Positions 42,670 to 54,155 of a DNA stretch of 64,000 nt are shown piece after piece; the stretch's first letter is position 1; every line of letters starts with the position of its first letter. The DNA comes from Brachynemurus nebulosus. Lineage: Eukaryota; Arthropoda; Insecta; Neuroptera; Myrmeleontidae. Below the pieces are notes generated by a model. That model ran no database searches, had not been told where the DNA came from, and worked only from the letters and a program-made list of their open reading frames with translations. Position numbers and translations under genes: made by a program. The DNA lies in the NCBI GenBank assembly GCA_035578155.1, contig JAPWDM010000015.1, positions 7,872,709-7,936,708 of the forward strand. Reading direction: 5' to 3'.

Positions 42670-43640
42670 ATGCTATTACGCTCCGGCTTTGTAACAGTGA
42701 ATATCATGGAAGACGATATTGGGATAAAAGAACAAGATTCAAGTACATCTATAGTTATTAGTAATAATGGGGATTTGGATGTAAATAACCTTAGTAATCA
42801 TGTTTACGATGTTAATGCCGATGCCCACTTACGTAATCAACAGGATCTTACTAGTTTACTCATGCAAACCGCTCAATATGTTAACGTTTTGGCGCAAACA
42901 GTTTCAAAGACGAGTATACATTCTGATAATAATTTAAACGTGAATGATCTTGCACTTAATTCAAACATTTCTCCGAGAGTTAAAGTTGAAAACATAATTA
43001 AAGACGTGCTATATTTAAACTTATTTAAACCAGATTGTTGATTGATTATTGTTGATCGTATTATTTCTTCCGGTACTGTTTCCGAACAATTATTATTGAA
43101 ATATCTTATAACTAAATGTTCATAAAATGTTAAACTTATTTGGAACAATCTTATTTTATACAACGTAAATTGGCCATCAATTAAAAATTCTTTAGTGCAA
43201 AATCATTTATCGCAAACACAATTACAAATCCTTATAGCGAAATATATCAGACGTCCTCAACGTAATGATGAATCATTTTCTAGCTTTGTTACTTCCATTT
43301 TGGAGTACGCTAGTATTATTTGTTCTGATATACCTATTTTCCAAACAATAAATATTTTTGCACATATTAACGTTGAAACTTTTAACATTATTAAATTACA
43401 TTCTGTACCTAAAAATTTGGAGGAATTAAACTTGTTGGTCCGTAACGTAGAAGTTCAGTATCGTTTAAAATTTTATTTTCAAGATAGACAAACTAACTCA
43501 ACTCAACTTCTAATTCTTTAAATAGCACAAGCCTCCAGAATCTTTAAATACTTCTAGTAATTTTAAAAAATTAAGGAATATAAGGTGTGCATATTGTGAA
43601 ACATATGGACACGTCAGACACGTCCGATGCCCGGAATGGA
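42670..43640 (+). pseudogene. gypsy-type Gag relic
   Basis: The first frame (42,670-43,041, 123 aa) starts MLLRSGF and is acidic and asparagine-rich, as Gag N-termini often are. A shifted frame from 43,195 gives HLSQTQLQILIAKYIRRPQR, NDESFSSFVTSILEYA and the helix-rich capsid-like segment up to LVRNVEVQYR. A further frame near 43,580-43,625 gives CAYCETYGHVRHVRC, an imperfect zinc knuckle. The protease and the rest of pol are missing. It is broken by at least three shifts or stops. Confidence 0.6.
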
Positions 43641-43985
43641 TTTTTAGGTATTTTTGCCTAAACAATTTTGTGGAAAAAGAAAGTTTTTTGCCCCAATTTC
43701 CCCAAGTTTTTGCCACATTTTCTTACACCGTTGGAAAGAGGAGAAAATAATCACATAAAAAGGGTTTTTGAAAAATAATTCTATGTCAAGTAGTTTCCGA
43801 GAAAATCTAATTTTTGTAAACGGAAATTCGCTATATTATGCAGGATACAGCGACAGGGGGTATTTTCTTTTTTAACACAACTTAATATAAATATTATTAA
43901 AAATCAACATGAGGAAAAATTTTTAGTAACAGTTTTATTTACATGTTATAAAATATCGGAAAAAGTATACCTAAAGTATGCTCAA

Positions 43986-44094
43986 CACTGCATGGGCAGA
44001 GCAAATTGTTCGAAAATTTATATTGCTTGGCGGGCCGTATGAAAACTTGCAAAGGGCCGCATGCGGCCCGTGGGTCGCAGGTTGCCGACCCCTA
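43986..44094 (-). repeat. terminal part of a hAT-type element
   Basis: In reverse complement this begins TAGGGGTCGGCAACCTGCGA and continues GGGCCGCATGCGGCCC, the characteristic terminal and subterminal sequence of a widespread hAT group. The other end was not identified. Confidence 0.6.
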
Positions 44095-44465
44095 ATTTAG
44101 ACGAAAGTCAATGGAACTAATTTGAATAGGTGATTCATAAGGCGATTTGTGGCTTTTACAGATGTTTTTGTTTCTAAAAATGATTTTTCGTTTCTTCTTT
44201 TACTTTTTCTGTTCTCTGTTGCAAGTTTGGTCTTCAGATGTTTTTTTGTTGTTTCACATTTTTTTGTTTTTTTCACATTCCCGTTTTCGTATATCATTTT
44301 TAGTCATGTACGTATTTCCTTTTTTGCAACCAATGAGTTGCTATATTTGACATTGTTTGATTTGATTGGTTTTGATCCAAACTAAAAGGTTTTTAGTTTC
44401 TTTTGTTTATGAAAAATTTTTTAAATTTTTTAATTTTTTATTTTTATTGATTTTTATATTCTTGT
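44095..44465. other. T-rich DNA without a recognised gene
   Basis: Short overlapping frames on both strands have no domain I recognise. The stretch runs directly into the Penelope-like hairpin and may be the rest of that element's terminal repeat. Confidence 0.4.
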
Positions 44466-44504
44466 CTTGATAATGGTGTTTTGAGACACCGAAACCGGTC
44501 GGCA
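44466..44504 (+). ncRNA. second Penelope-like hairpin (hammerhead-like motif)
   Basis: TTGATAATGG, a stem GTGT/ACAC with loop TTTTGAG, then CCGAAACCGGTCGG repeats the arrangement of the motif at 1,225-1,268 (GATGG - stem - CGAAACCGGT). It marks a remnant of a second Penelope-like terminal repeat; no reverse transcriptase follows. Confidence 0.45.
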
Positions 44505-47155
44505 TGTTGACGATTGGTTAAAAAATTCTGTTTGGTTTTTTGCTGGTCTTAATATTGAGGTTTATCGCCAAATAAAGTCAAATAATGAAATTACAAGTTT
44601 AAATTTTTTGGCGAAAATAGAGGTAACAATTTATTTATTTCCTATCTTATTTGTTATTGTAGTATTAATCACAGAATTTTTATGGCAATTGCTATATTGT
44701 TGATTGAATCGTTTCATTCATTTTGTTATTTTGTTAAAAAAAAATGTTTAATGAAGTTGTTAATATGTATACGTACTGTGGTGACTTCGTCATCTACTTA
44801 TTTTAATGTTTAACTAATGAACAGGACGCAGCCGATGGTTTCATCCTGATAAGAATGATGACGTCAAATCATCTACTACAAATTATTCAATAATAACTAT
44901 CTATTTTTTATACTTTCACCTAATTAGAAAACGAATTCCCTTATCCTTGAAATATATATAAATTAAAAGACATTTTAACCTAGTTCGATTCTGTTTCATA
45001 ATTATGTCAATATAAAGCAAGTCGTTATTATCTTAAATAAAGGACATTAAATTAGCTTAATGCAAGGACAGGGTAAGAAAACTCAAAAATATATTTGAGG
45101 ATTGTTCTCGAAAAAAATTATTATGTCTTTCCCCTTTGGGAATCAAGCTCAGAGGGCCATAAATTATTTTAAAAAATTTTACATTACTGTCTGTAAAATC
45201 TTTAAGTTTTAGGATATTTTAAGTTTAATACCATGTACTTCTCTCATATAGGCAATTTTCAGTACGCTTTTCATGAGGTTCCCTTTACCCCTTGTTCATG
45301 GCAAGGGGCTCCACAAACTTGTACAGCGGATTTCGGAAAATTCGTAAATTTTCTGATATATATTACCATTATTGTTATTAATTTCACGTGCATTTGGAAT
45401 AGGCTTTAAAAAATATTGACTAATGCACCTGGGACATGCTGTGTATTCATTCAGGCCTTATTTTCGTGGCGTTACGAACGAATTAAGCTGCTATCTCGCG
45501 ATAAATTCATTAATATTAAACCTGTCAAAACAAATGCACGTGTTTGTTAAAAATGTCAAAATATTAGAAACATAACCACTAACTTTGACAATAAAACTTA
45601 AATAAATGTTTAGAAATTCAGTAGATTTAATATCGTGTTCCTTTTCTGAAGTTAGATTAAACAGTCCTGTGCTTTAATTTTTCTTTTATTTCTTCTAATT
45701 CCAGTATGAGGTAATTACGGTGACGAAGAATTTTAAATTTCGAAGTCCCTGGCTTGCAGAGAATAGTAATATTTTTCTTCAAAGGAGTTTGAACAGGTTT
45801 TATTGTATTTTAGCTAAAAATATAAAATATATTTGAAATATATTTATTCTATTTTTTAGGTCAATATAAGTAGTCATTAAAAGAAATTGTAAAATGAATT
45901 TACTGTTATAATTCAAGGTCAGCTGGTGTATTCCAAAAAAAAAAATATGTAAGCTTGTAAATTTATGACTTTTCTACGAAGTGAGTGAACTTAGAATTGT
46001 AGATAACAATACAATTTTTTATAATAGTATCAATGGGGGAAACATATTATTTGAGAATTTTGTTGTATTGTAAAATAAAATTGTAAAGGTTAGTTCAGAT
46101 TCAAACGGCTTCATACAATCAATAGTGATAAAACCGAAATCAAATTTCTGATTTCAAAGCTACTGTGAGAGAAATGTCACACTTTCTATTTAAGTGCAAT
46201 TATGATTTCCTTTATAAAGTTTGTTTCAAAGAAGTAGGAATATACAAAATTTAACATCGAAAAAGTTATTGCGGTTAGATTATGCAAATTTTTTATGGGT
46301 ATTATTTATATACAGTATCCATAGTAATTCATTTTTCATTAAAAAGTAAATATAAAAACAAAAGAATGAAAGAAAAGATAGCATTTTCATTAAAAGTTAT
46401 TCTTATGCAATGTTATTTAATTTGTTTCTTACTAAATATTTCATAATAACAAAACAACCCCACGCTGATCATAGCAGATTTTCACTACGTTAAAATTTAT
46501 ATGTTAGTTGTTTGAAACATCCCGTATAATTAAAAAAAAATATTATAGCTGTCTAATTCAGTCAATTAAAATATAGTATTTACTTATTATTTAACATATT
46601 ATTACTATGGTTTTGAAATAAATTAAGTTAATCAACAAAAACTTTTGTTTTATTTTTAATGTGTTTACTTATAAATGAAGTCAGCAACGAAAAATTGCTT
46701 ACCATTTTTCTCGTTGTACAAATCTATCCTTACTTTTTCCCCATGATAAAACTGAAAAATCTGTAATACTTATTTTTATGATACTAAATACGTATAGGTT
46801 GAATAGCCATTATTGAATCGTGTTAATCTGAACCAGCCTATAATGTATTAAAAGAAAGTTCACAATGTAATTGGTCGGAATAAGTTATTAATATTACACA
46901 TATTATTGAACTACAATAAAAAAAAAACTGTTACTGATGTACCGACGATTGACTGTTATTAAAAAATTTTACAAACTATCGGCAAAAATTTTATTACAGC
47001 TTTCAGTATTTACTGGAAAGGTTCCAATAAAAGTTTACCGAAAAAAAAGATTGTATATATTTATAATACCATTTTGCCGACAATAAAAAATATTTTTTAT
47101 GTATCTTTAAATTTAATGTAGATTTTCAGAACAGTGGCGTCTTAACATATATATC
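44505..47155. other. long AT-rich stretch, no gene seen
   Basis: About 2.6 kb without an open frame above 60 codons. A slightly GC-richer phrase at 45,255-45,320 (CCCTTTACCCCTTG, GGCAAGGGGCTCC) and one at 45,468-45,510 (CGTGGCGTTACGAACG, GCTATCTCGCGAT) stand out, but I cannot assign them. It may contain decayed non-autonomous elements. Confidence 0.5.
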
Positions 47156-47230
47156 ACGGGTGGCCATAACGTGGCTCGCAGGCCGCTTGCGGCTCGCGAA
47201 TGGATCTTATGCGGCTCTTTAATGCTTCTC
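47156..47230 (+). repeat. hAT-type terminal sequence
   Basis: GGTGGCCATAACGTGGCTCG, CAGGCCGCTTGCGGCTCGCG and CTTATGCGGCTCTTTAATG resemble the ends of the hAT group also seen at 44.0 kb (GGCCGCATGCGG). The matching far end was not found. Confidence 0.5.
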
Positions 47231-47276
47231 GAAAATTTGTTTTGATAGGAGTAGCAGAGCTAGGACAGTTCGGGAG

Positions 47277-48200
47277 CACCGTAAAACTAACCAACTTGAA
47301 CCCTTTTGTCAATGTTTGAAATCGTGTAACTTTACGGTGCTAGACATTCCGAACTGATGAGTCATCAAACTGTATAGATGTGCAAACCTCGACCTTTGAC
47401 CCGGCACGTACCGAGTACATGTATTTAAAATTTGTTGTTGATATTTGACCCCACACGCGCTCATACTGTTGGCCTTGGAATTCCAAAGACATGAGTCATC
47501 ACTTCGACAAAATAAATTCAAGTTAACCCATTATGCGTCACCACAATTTAGTTATCACAATTTAGTTTTGTGTTAACCCATTACCCGCCATAGTTTTTGA
47601 ATGCAAACCTAACGCATGCGCAGATTAAATTTAAGTACACGACGCAAGCGCAGACTAAATTTTAGGTTACAATTTGATAGATGGAGTACACTACCGCGTC
47701 AAAAATGTGGGGATACCCTAACTCGGGGGTGGCCCCAAACTTTTGACACCGTACTGTACTTAAATTTTTGGTGCACTGCCGTGTCAAAAGTGCGGACCCC
47801 CCTAACTGAAAAAGGTATTTTAAACGAAAGGTACACTATCACGTCAAAAATGTGGGATTACCCTAACCCAAGGGGTGGCCCCAAACTTTTGACGCCGTAC
47901 TGTACTTAAATTTTTGGTACACTGCCGTGTCAAAAGTGCGGACCCCCTAACTGAAAAAGGTGTCCGATCACTTTTTGAAGCGTACTGTACTTGTTTTTTA
48001 TGTGTTCGTGCAAACTTTCACCTTTAATCTCACTTAATTGCGTCATCTTAAATTGAGTGCGGTCGTTAACGATAAATTTTGTAGGGGGCGCACTGTACCA
48101 AGCGCTAGATTTTAAAATCAGACTTCGGGGTTCAGATTTCTGACCGCTACTGTACTGTAAATCGAGTGTTAACTGTACCTCAGGGGGATTTTTTGTATAT
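47277..48200 (+). repeat. ~0.9-kb dispersed repeat, copy 2 (with palindromic head)
   Basis: It starts with the palindromic sequence also found at 14,690 (GCACCGTAAAACTAACC...TTTACGGTGC), then follows copy 1 at 25.85-26.96 kb from GACCTTTGACCCGGCACGTA onward. Only two CATGCGC minisatellite units remain. The two tandem units with GTGTCAAAAGTGCGGACCCC are kept. Confidence 0.72.
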
Positions 48201-49301
48201 TTAACCTTGGAAAATTCCAGGAATTTTTATCAGTTTTAAAATAAACAAACAACCAATAATTAAATGTTTGTTTTAGCTGAATTATGATCATATGACGCAT
48301 ATAAGGAGTTTTTTTTGGTATAAGAAAGATGACGTGATGGAATATTAATGAGTTAAAAAATTGTTTAGTAAAAAATATCACCCATTATAGGCCTCAAGCA
48401 AGAAATTATTTTTATCAGTTTTAATACTTTAACATTTAACCTACAGTGACCAATTTTTTAGTTAACTAACAAAAGTTTTTGAAATTTTAACAAGTTACAA
48501 AAAATATTACTTCTTATGGTGCACAACATTTTTGAATTTGACTGTAGCACAAAACTGTTTCTATATCAAACGAAAATTATCTGAAATAATTCAGTATGTA
48601 CATATGTATAGACTCTGTATATTAAAAATATTTTATGTATACACTCTGTATATTGAGAATAAGGAAGAAAATTTGTATATAATTTTAATTTTTATGAATA
48701 CTAGTAAACGAATGGTATAGCCATTTATGAATAAGTATTAAATCTAAATATAAAATAATCTATCAGTATTGAAACAAACTTTGCTTAGTTTGCAAAAAAT
48801 TAAATGTTTGTATAACATTTTAATACTGATATATATAAGAGTATACAAATTATGTATTTTAACCAGTATAAAAATTCAAAATTTTTGGTTTTAAATTACT
48901 ATAAACACGTTGCTTAATATAAAAATTACAACAGCTCATTGACTGGCTAAATTTTTATAGATTAGTGTCTATATTAGAAAATTAACATGAAAAATCAAAA
49001 ATTTTGAAAATATAAATAGCTACCGTAGTATTAACACACATATGTAATATACATATGCATATATAACGGATGTATATTTAATGTTTTAATGAATGTTTTC
49101 ATATACAGGGTGTATCATTGTAAATATCATTAGATTTTTTTTTCATTTTTTTATAAGTTAACGAAAGAAACTTCTTGCTGTAAAAAATAGGGGAATTCAG
49201 GGTAACAATTAAATAAAACTCACATAATTTTTTTCTTAAATTTTATTTATAGAATATGTATACAGAAAAATAAAATTGCTTAAATATATATTAATTAAAA
49301 T
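48201..49301. other. AT-rich spacer
   Basis: No gene is recognised. A short direct repeat of TATAGACTCTGTATATT / TATACACTCTGTATATT lies at 48,606-48,660, and ATACAGGGTGTATCATTG at 49,105 resembles the end of an unidentified repeat. Confidence 0.5.
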
Positions 49302-49787
49302 CTATTTATTTTCCATATAAAAATTTTTTAAAAGAATACAATTTTCTAAAGAACAAATTTTATCTGAATGAAGTATACAACGTCTCGAATAATATTCATC
49401 TCGTAGAATGGAAATCTTCGGTACATCGAATATTTCTTCCAAATTCAAAATCCACGGCTGCTGTTCGGTATCATCAAACAGATTTGAAAACCATTTCTTT
49501 TTTTCACCACCCTTGACGTATATGACATCATACTTCTTTAATATAGGTTTCAGTATGGTATGAAGTTTTTTGTACGGAATAAATCCATACGACCAAGGTA
49601 TTCCATGCCAATTTCGGCACAGTCAATGTGCAACTCGTTGAAATTTCTTCGGCAACTCATTGAATTCAAACGGTGCTTCGAATATAAGATGTAATATTTC
49701 ATCAGAATTTTCCGCAGCGATACCAACTTCTTTAAAATAAAATTCGTTGTTAGCTCCTTGATAGCCTTGTATGTCAAGAAACGCCAT
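49302..49787 (-). pseudogene. Polinton-associated (LDxQG) protein family member, one stop codon
   Basis: From an ATG at 49,787 the minus strand reads MAFLDIQGYQGANNEFILKE, IFEAPFEFNELPKKFQRV, a TGA at 49,623-49,625 where tryptophan would fit, then LCRNWHGIPW, GFIPY, YDVIYVKGGEKKKWF and WILNLEEIF to a TAG at 49,302. About 161 codons fits the family, which I recall as common near arthropod Polinton/Maverick-type elements. The start resembles an exonuclease-fold first strand. The reaction is unknown. Apart from one nonsense change the frame is intact. Confidence 0.55.
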
Positions 49788-50297
49788 TTTTTACCACCGC
49801 CGTAGAACTGAATTTATTCACACAATCCACAACTTTATATAGAATAATTAAAAGTGGTGGGGATAGTTAGTTAATTTATGGAATGTATTCGAAAATGGCT
49901 ACTAATAGCTATTGCTAGTTTACAATCAAATTACAAACTGTTAATAACATTTAGCACATTGGTGAGTACCAAGTTCTTTTCACTTTTAGACCTAGTGATT
50001 TAAGGAATGCAAAATTTTCGGGTGAAATGTGTTGTTGCTTAAAAGTTTGACGTTTAATAATCTTAGGTTTCGAAAGTCCTTTGCTAGGTTGTCTAGCGGT
50101 GAACTGCACTGAATTGTAAATTAACATGGTTCCAAAATGTAATTGTTTTACCACGAAAGTATAATTTTCAACGAAAGATATGTTAACTCTTTGACAACCA
50201 CCGGTAAATAGACAATATTTTGTGTAAGTTCAACTATTTTATACCCTTTAACCATGATAAGGGGTATCAGCTGGAGTATAACTCAGCAAATTATATA
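49788..50297 (-). other. small ORF fragment (PSKGLSKPKIIKRQ...FLKSLGLKVK) in AT-rich DNA
   Basis: A 67-codon or slightly longer minus-strand frame (about 50,187-49,951) has HFGTMLIYNSVQFTARQPSK, then KRQTFKQQHISPENFAFLKS and LGLKVK. The FLKSLGLKV ending is similar to a structural protein C-terminus I associate with Polinton-type elements, and it lies between two other such fragments on the same strand. The assignment is weak. It may be a small relic. Confidence 0.35.
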
Positions 50298-50530
50298 GCG
50301 GTGGTGACGTAACACACAAATGCGGTAGTTGTGTTGCGGTTGTGGTGGTTGTGTGGTGGTGGCGATATTTGTGTGGCGGTTGTGATGGTTTTGTGGTTAT
50401 GGCGGTGGTTGTGTGGCGGTTGTGGTGTTTGTGTGGTGGTGGCGGTGGTGTTTGTGTGGCGGTTGTGTGGTGGTGGCAGAGGTTGTGTGGCGGTTATGGC
50501 GGTGGCGGGGTAGCAGTGGTGCTTGCGGCT
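50298..50530 (+). repeat. G/T-rich GTGGCGGTTGTG minisatellite
   Basis: Imperfect tandem copies of GTGGCGGTTGTG and GTGGTGGTGGCGG run for about 230 bases with almost no A or C on the plus strand. Runs of GG at short spacing could form G-quadruplexes. The apparent valine/tryptophan-rich open frames here are by-products of the repeat. It separates two fragments of the Polinton-like region. Confidence 0.85.
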
Positions 50531-50639
50531 GAAATGAACAACTTTATCATTAATTCAATCGAAGCAGCAATTTACTGTAGACAATGAATCGGTGGTGACA
50601 TCTCGCGGTGTTTGTTGAACACAGTACCTAAATTAATCA

Positions 50640-51422
50640 TCATCATAATCGCTAGCATCTTTTTTATCAGTTTCATCCAGATAATCACCTAGTGGCTCAA
50701 TAACATCAGCCTTTTGAAGTTCACGAAGTATAGAGAATATTTCTTAGCCGACAGTAGTTTCTCTTGAAGCATTTAACTCTTCGATTAAAGCTTCACGATC
50801 GTCAACGTTAAACAACATGTTTTTATTTTCCTCTAAACTTCGAATAATATTGAGTATTTTTTCGCCAGTCTCTGAAGTCTCGTTTAAACATCGTAATTCA
50901 TCTATTAAAGTATTAGGATTATGCCAGTATTTTATTTTTTGCGATTACCCATTAGCATTTTCCGAGCCGTTATATTTGATACGCTTAGCAAGTAGTTCTT
51001 GGTTCGTTGAACTAACTGGACGTTTTATTGCTATTCGTTCATTCGTCCTCACCTTTATTTTGAGTTTCTTTGATTAATAAAATATCCAAAAAAGTTTGCA
51101 GAGCTGTAGTTAACTTGGGAATGATAACAGTTCCACTATCAGAAGTGGTTAAAACCCTGCTATTAGACTCATCGCTGGGTGTGTAAACATTATTTTGATT
51201 TCTTAAATTATTAAATTTAGTTTGAATTGCTTTTGATGCAGCTTTAATCCTTTGTTCAAGTGGATTGGACCTTTCTTCAACTTTATTGTTTAGAAATTCA
51301 TCATCAACATAATTCCTCCCGGTATCATAACTAGATAAGTCATCAGCCGTGACTAATGTTTGTCTTTTTAGCGGATCAAGAGAGTAACTATTTTCAAACC
51401 CTTTTGGTGAAAATTCCCGCAT
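50640..51422 (-). pseudogene. uncharacterised coiled-coil-like ORF of the Polinton-like region
   Basis: From 51,422 the minus strand reads MREFSPKGFENSYSLDPLKR, QTLVTADDLSSYDTGRNYVD and EQRIKAASKAIQTKFNNLRN for 127 codons. A shifted frame then gives KRPVSSTNQELLAKRIKYN, and two similar segments follow, LIDELRCLNETSETGEKILN and LIEELNASRETTVG...ILREL, before the acidic end DASDYDDD. Stops occur near 50,946 and 50,744. The RIK-x-A-x(3)-I-x-x-KF-x-x-L helix resembles proteins that carry DUF8207 in Polinton-type elements. The role is unknown. Confidence 0.4.
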
Positions 51423-52822
51423 ATGTGTATCTCTTATATGACGTGAAAGAGAATCCGTGAGAAGCTTTTATAGCACTGCGTACACTCGAACATTATAATA
51501 GATGTGTAAAGCTCAACTAGTCTTACAAGATTAATTCAGAATTGTGTTAGCGATTACTTATATAACTTTATAGAAATCTGTGATCAATTATTAACTTGGA
51601 AATTGTATATACGTATATTTAAACTGTGAACACCTTGTATAATTTTCGTTATATTCACGTAACACATATAAATTGCTTACGTATTACTTAATAAATTTAC
51701 AAATATGTAAATAATTTTACAAATATGTAAATAAAATTACAAATATGTACATATACTAATATATGCTATATACATACATATTTAGTTATGTGCACCAAAT
51801 TTCATTTGAAAATGACATCATGACATATTAATATGGTTTTGTGACTGAATAATTATTGAGTTGTATATCTATATTGAATAAACGCAAGAGGGCTGTAGAG
51901 CTCTGAACAACTATAGAGTTAACAAAAAATCATAAATTAACATTTCACTGAGATGACATTATTTAGTGCGTGTCAAAAACACGCACTTGACGAATTTTTA
52001 TAAAACGAAATTAATGTTCAAAATATGTTAGATATCTTACTATATAACGTATGATATGTACCTCTAACTTATAAAAAATTTAAAAGGTATTAAATAATCT
52101 TCCAAAAAGTAGTATAATGTTGATTAGATTGTTGATACAAAAGTAAACAAAAGAAATTTTATAGTGCTTACCGAATTCGTCGAATTTTTCGTGGCTGTTG
52201 AGAAGCGAATCGCCTGTATATAGGCGTCGCATTTATACACAATAATTTTGTAGGGCAAATTTCGAAATTATTGTGGAATTTGCGAATTTTGCTAAAATTG
52301 ACTGCCAATCAATTAAATAATTAACGCGGTGGGGACAGGTTTTCTGACCCACGCGTGGCTAAATGAGGTGGCTATCAATTTAAGTATCATCGGAAGTATT
52401 CGCGACGGGACACGGGCAACAACGGGGTTGTGTTCGGGTTTTCCTTTTTAGTGCAAGTAACATTGTTCAATAAAATAATTATTTATATGGCTTATAAAAT
52501 TTTTTTCAAATATTAAGTTTCGTCGTTAGCCGATTAAATACAGTGTCAATTAAGTGTAACAGGTGAGTCCGTTCTATGTTTTATTATACTGGGTTAAGGG
52601 TTACATATATTTCTTTGATATTTGGAGTCAATTTATTATTATTATTTCAATTTTATTTTATTATATTTTTTTTTCTAAATTTTTATTTTATTTTATTATT
52701 TAAATAAATTCGTTTTCTTTTCGAAAAACATCTTTCATTTATTTCCACGTATTGAGATCCCTCAATACACGGCACGGGACTTGAACCCTCCCGACACGCT
52801 ACGATAGTCCTGGTCCTTTAAC
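51423..52822. other. AT-rich DNA with a promoter-like/LTR-like patch
   Basis: TGTATATAGGCGTCGC at 52,215 looks like a TATA region, CAGGTGAGTCCG at 52,560 looks like a splice donor, and 52,320-52,450 is GC-richer. Reverse complement GGGTTCAAGTCCCGTGCC near 52,780 contains a B-box-like GGTTCAAGTCC. Together these suggest the remains of an older BEL-like LTR and leader, but no second copy is in the window to prove it. Confidence 0.35.
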
Positions 52823-53966
52823 AACAATTTTAAATTTTGAAACTCTACCATTAAATTCGACTATTGAATTATTTTAGTTTTGAATATAATGTTTTTTGGT
52901 GCAATACTACGAAATAATTTTACGAAATTGATTCTACTAAAACGAAATCAGTCCTCTAATAGGTTTCAAGATTAATTTTGACCGAAAAAACTACTAATTT
53001 CAACAATCCGGGTCGACTACGGACCAAAATATTGTGGACGATTTTTAATGAGTTTTACGACTAACCGGTTCTATTCTACAAAACGCGGACTAATTTTAAT
53101 GGACTGTAACTTTAAATGTAAATACTCGTTCGAAAATCGATACTAAAATTTGAAAATGATCGACTTACCGATTATGATTGATTGAAGCCTATTAGTGACT
53201 ATTGGTGGGAAAAAAGGGATACAGGAAACAGGGATTACCAATTTTCACATTCCAGAACGGGTTAAAAGTTGATATCTGCTACGTATTTCCGTGATCCAAC
53301 TTGAACCAACTTGCCGGTGTGCAACTTGGCGAAGTAAACACGTTGAACTAAATTCACTTTAATTTTAATTTTATTGCGAGAACAAAATTGCAAGTGATTT
53401 ATGCTAATTTGAACGAAAACACTATTGTAATGCGATTGAACGAATTTCTAATTTAAACGAATTTAAACTACTACCATAAAACGCACGAGTTGAGATTATT
53501 ATTGTATTGTTAACAACGATAATTACTATATTGTTGAATTGCTACTACTATTATACTGCACGGTTTGAAGTTACTTCCTATTATGCATTGTTGAACGATC
53601 AAACTACTACTATGATTGTTGTACCGCACCGGTTAAATCTACTATATGTATTGCATCGTCGAAAATTCCTATCACACTGTATAAGAGACGAGCGAAAGTT
53701 TTAACCGGTTAGAACTCGAAAATTTCACCAAAAAACATTACGCAATTATAATTTAATTATAATAATAATATAAAATCGGTGGTGTGACGGACGTTGGCGG
53801 TAACCCGCCAACGAACCGAACCACGGGCCATCAAGTCTAATTGACCACTGATTCGTGTATGTAAATAGGTAGAAGGGTGATGTCTCATACTACTGTTTTC
53901 TGAACAGGCTACCAGGAGCGCCAGTTGCTGGGTATTCAAACATGAGATTGAAAACTGGCGCGTCCA
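52823..53966 (-). repeat. 3' LTR of the BEL/Pao element
   Basis: The copy is collinear with 60,019-61,162 over all 1,144 bases. Every segment I compared was identical, including the parts that give spurious 65-codon frames. On the coding strand it starts TGGACGCGCCAG, next to the polypurine tract. Confidence 0.9.
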
Positions 53967-53980
53967 TCCCCGGCCCCCCT
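53967..53980 (-). other. polypurine tract
   Basis: On the coding strand AGGGGGGCCGGGGA directly precedes the 3' LTR. It serves as the plus-strand primer in LTR retrotransposons; the two C residues are a small departure from a pure purine run. Confidence 0.65.
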
Positions 53981-54155
53981 GAAACACCGTTTCAGAATCC
54001 AGGCATGAGGAAAATTAACTACTAATGTTTAAAGTGAGAGAGTTGAACTACTACTACTATTAAAATTTGAATTGAAAGAAAAGAAAAATTTATTCTATAT
54101 TTCTCTTTTTTTTTTTTTTTTTTAATGAGGTTGTACTGTAATACGATTAAATCTA

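Noticed and set aside
50331..50587. Overlapping valine/tryptophan-rich open frames
   Set aside because: They are translations of the GTGG minisatellite.
53507..53704. 65-codon open frame, present again at 60,703-60,900
   Set aside because: Both copies lie inside the LTRs and are identical because the LTRs are. There is no domain and no coding signal.
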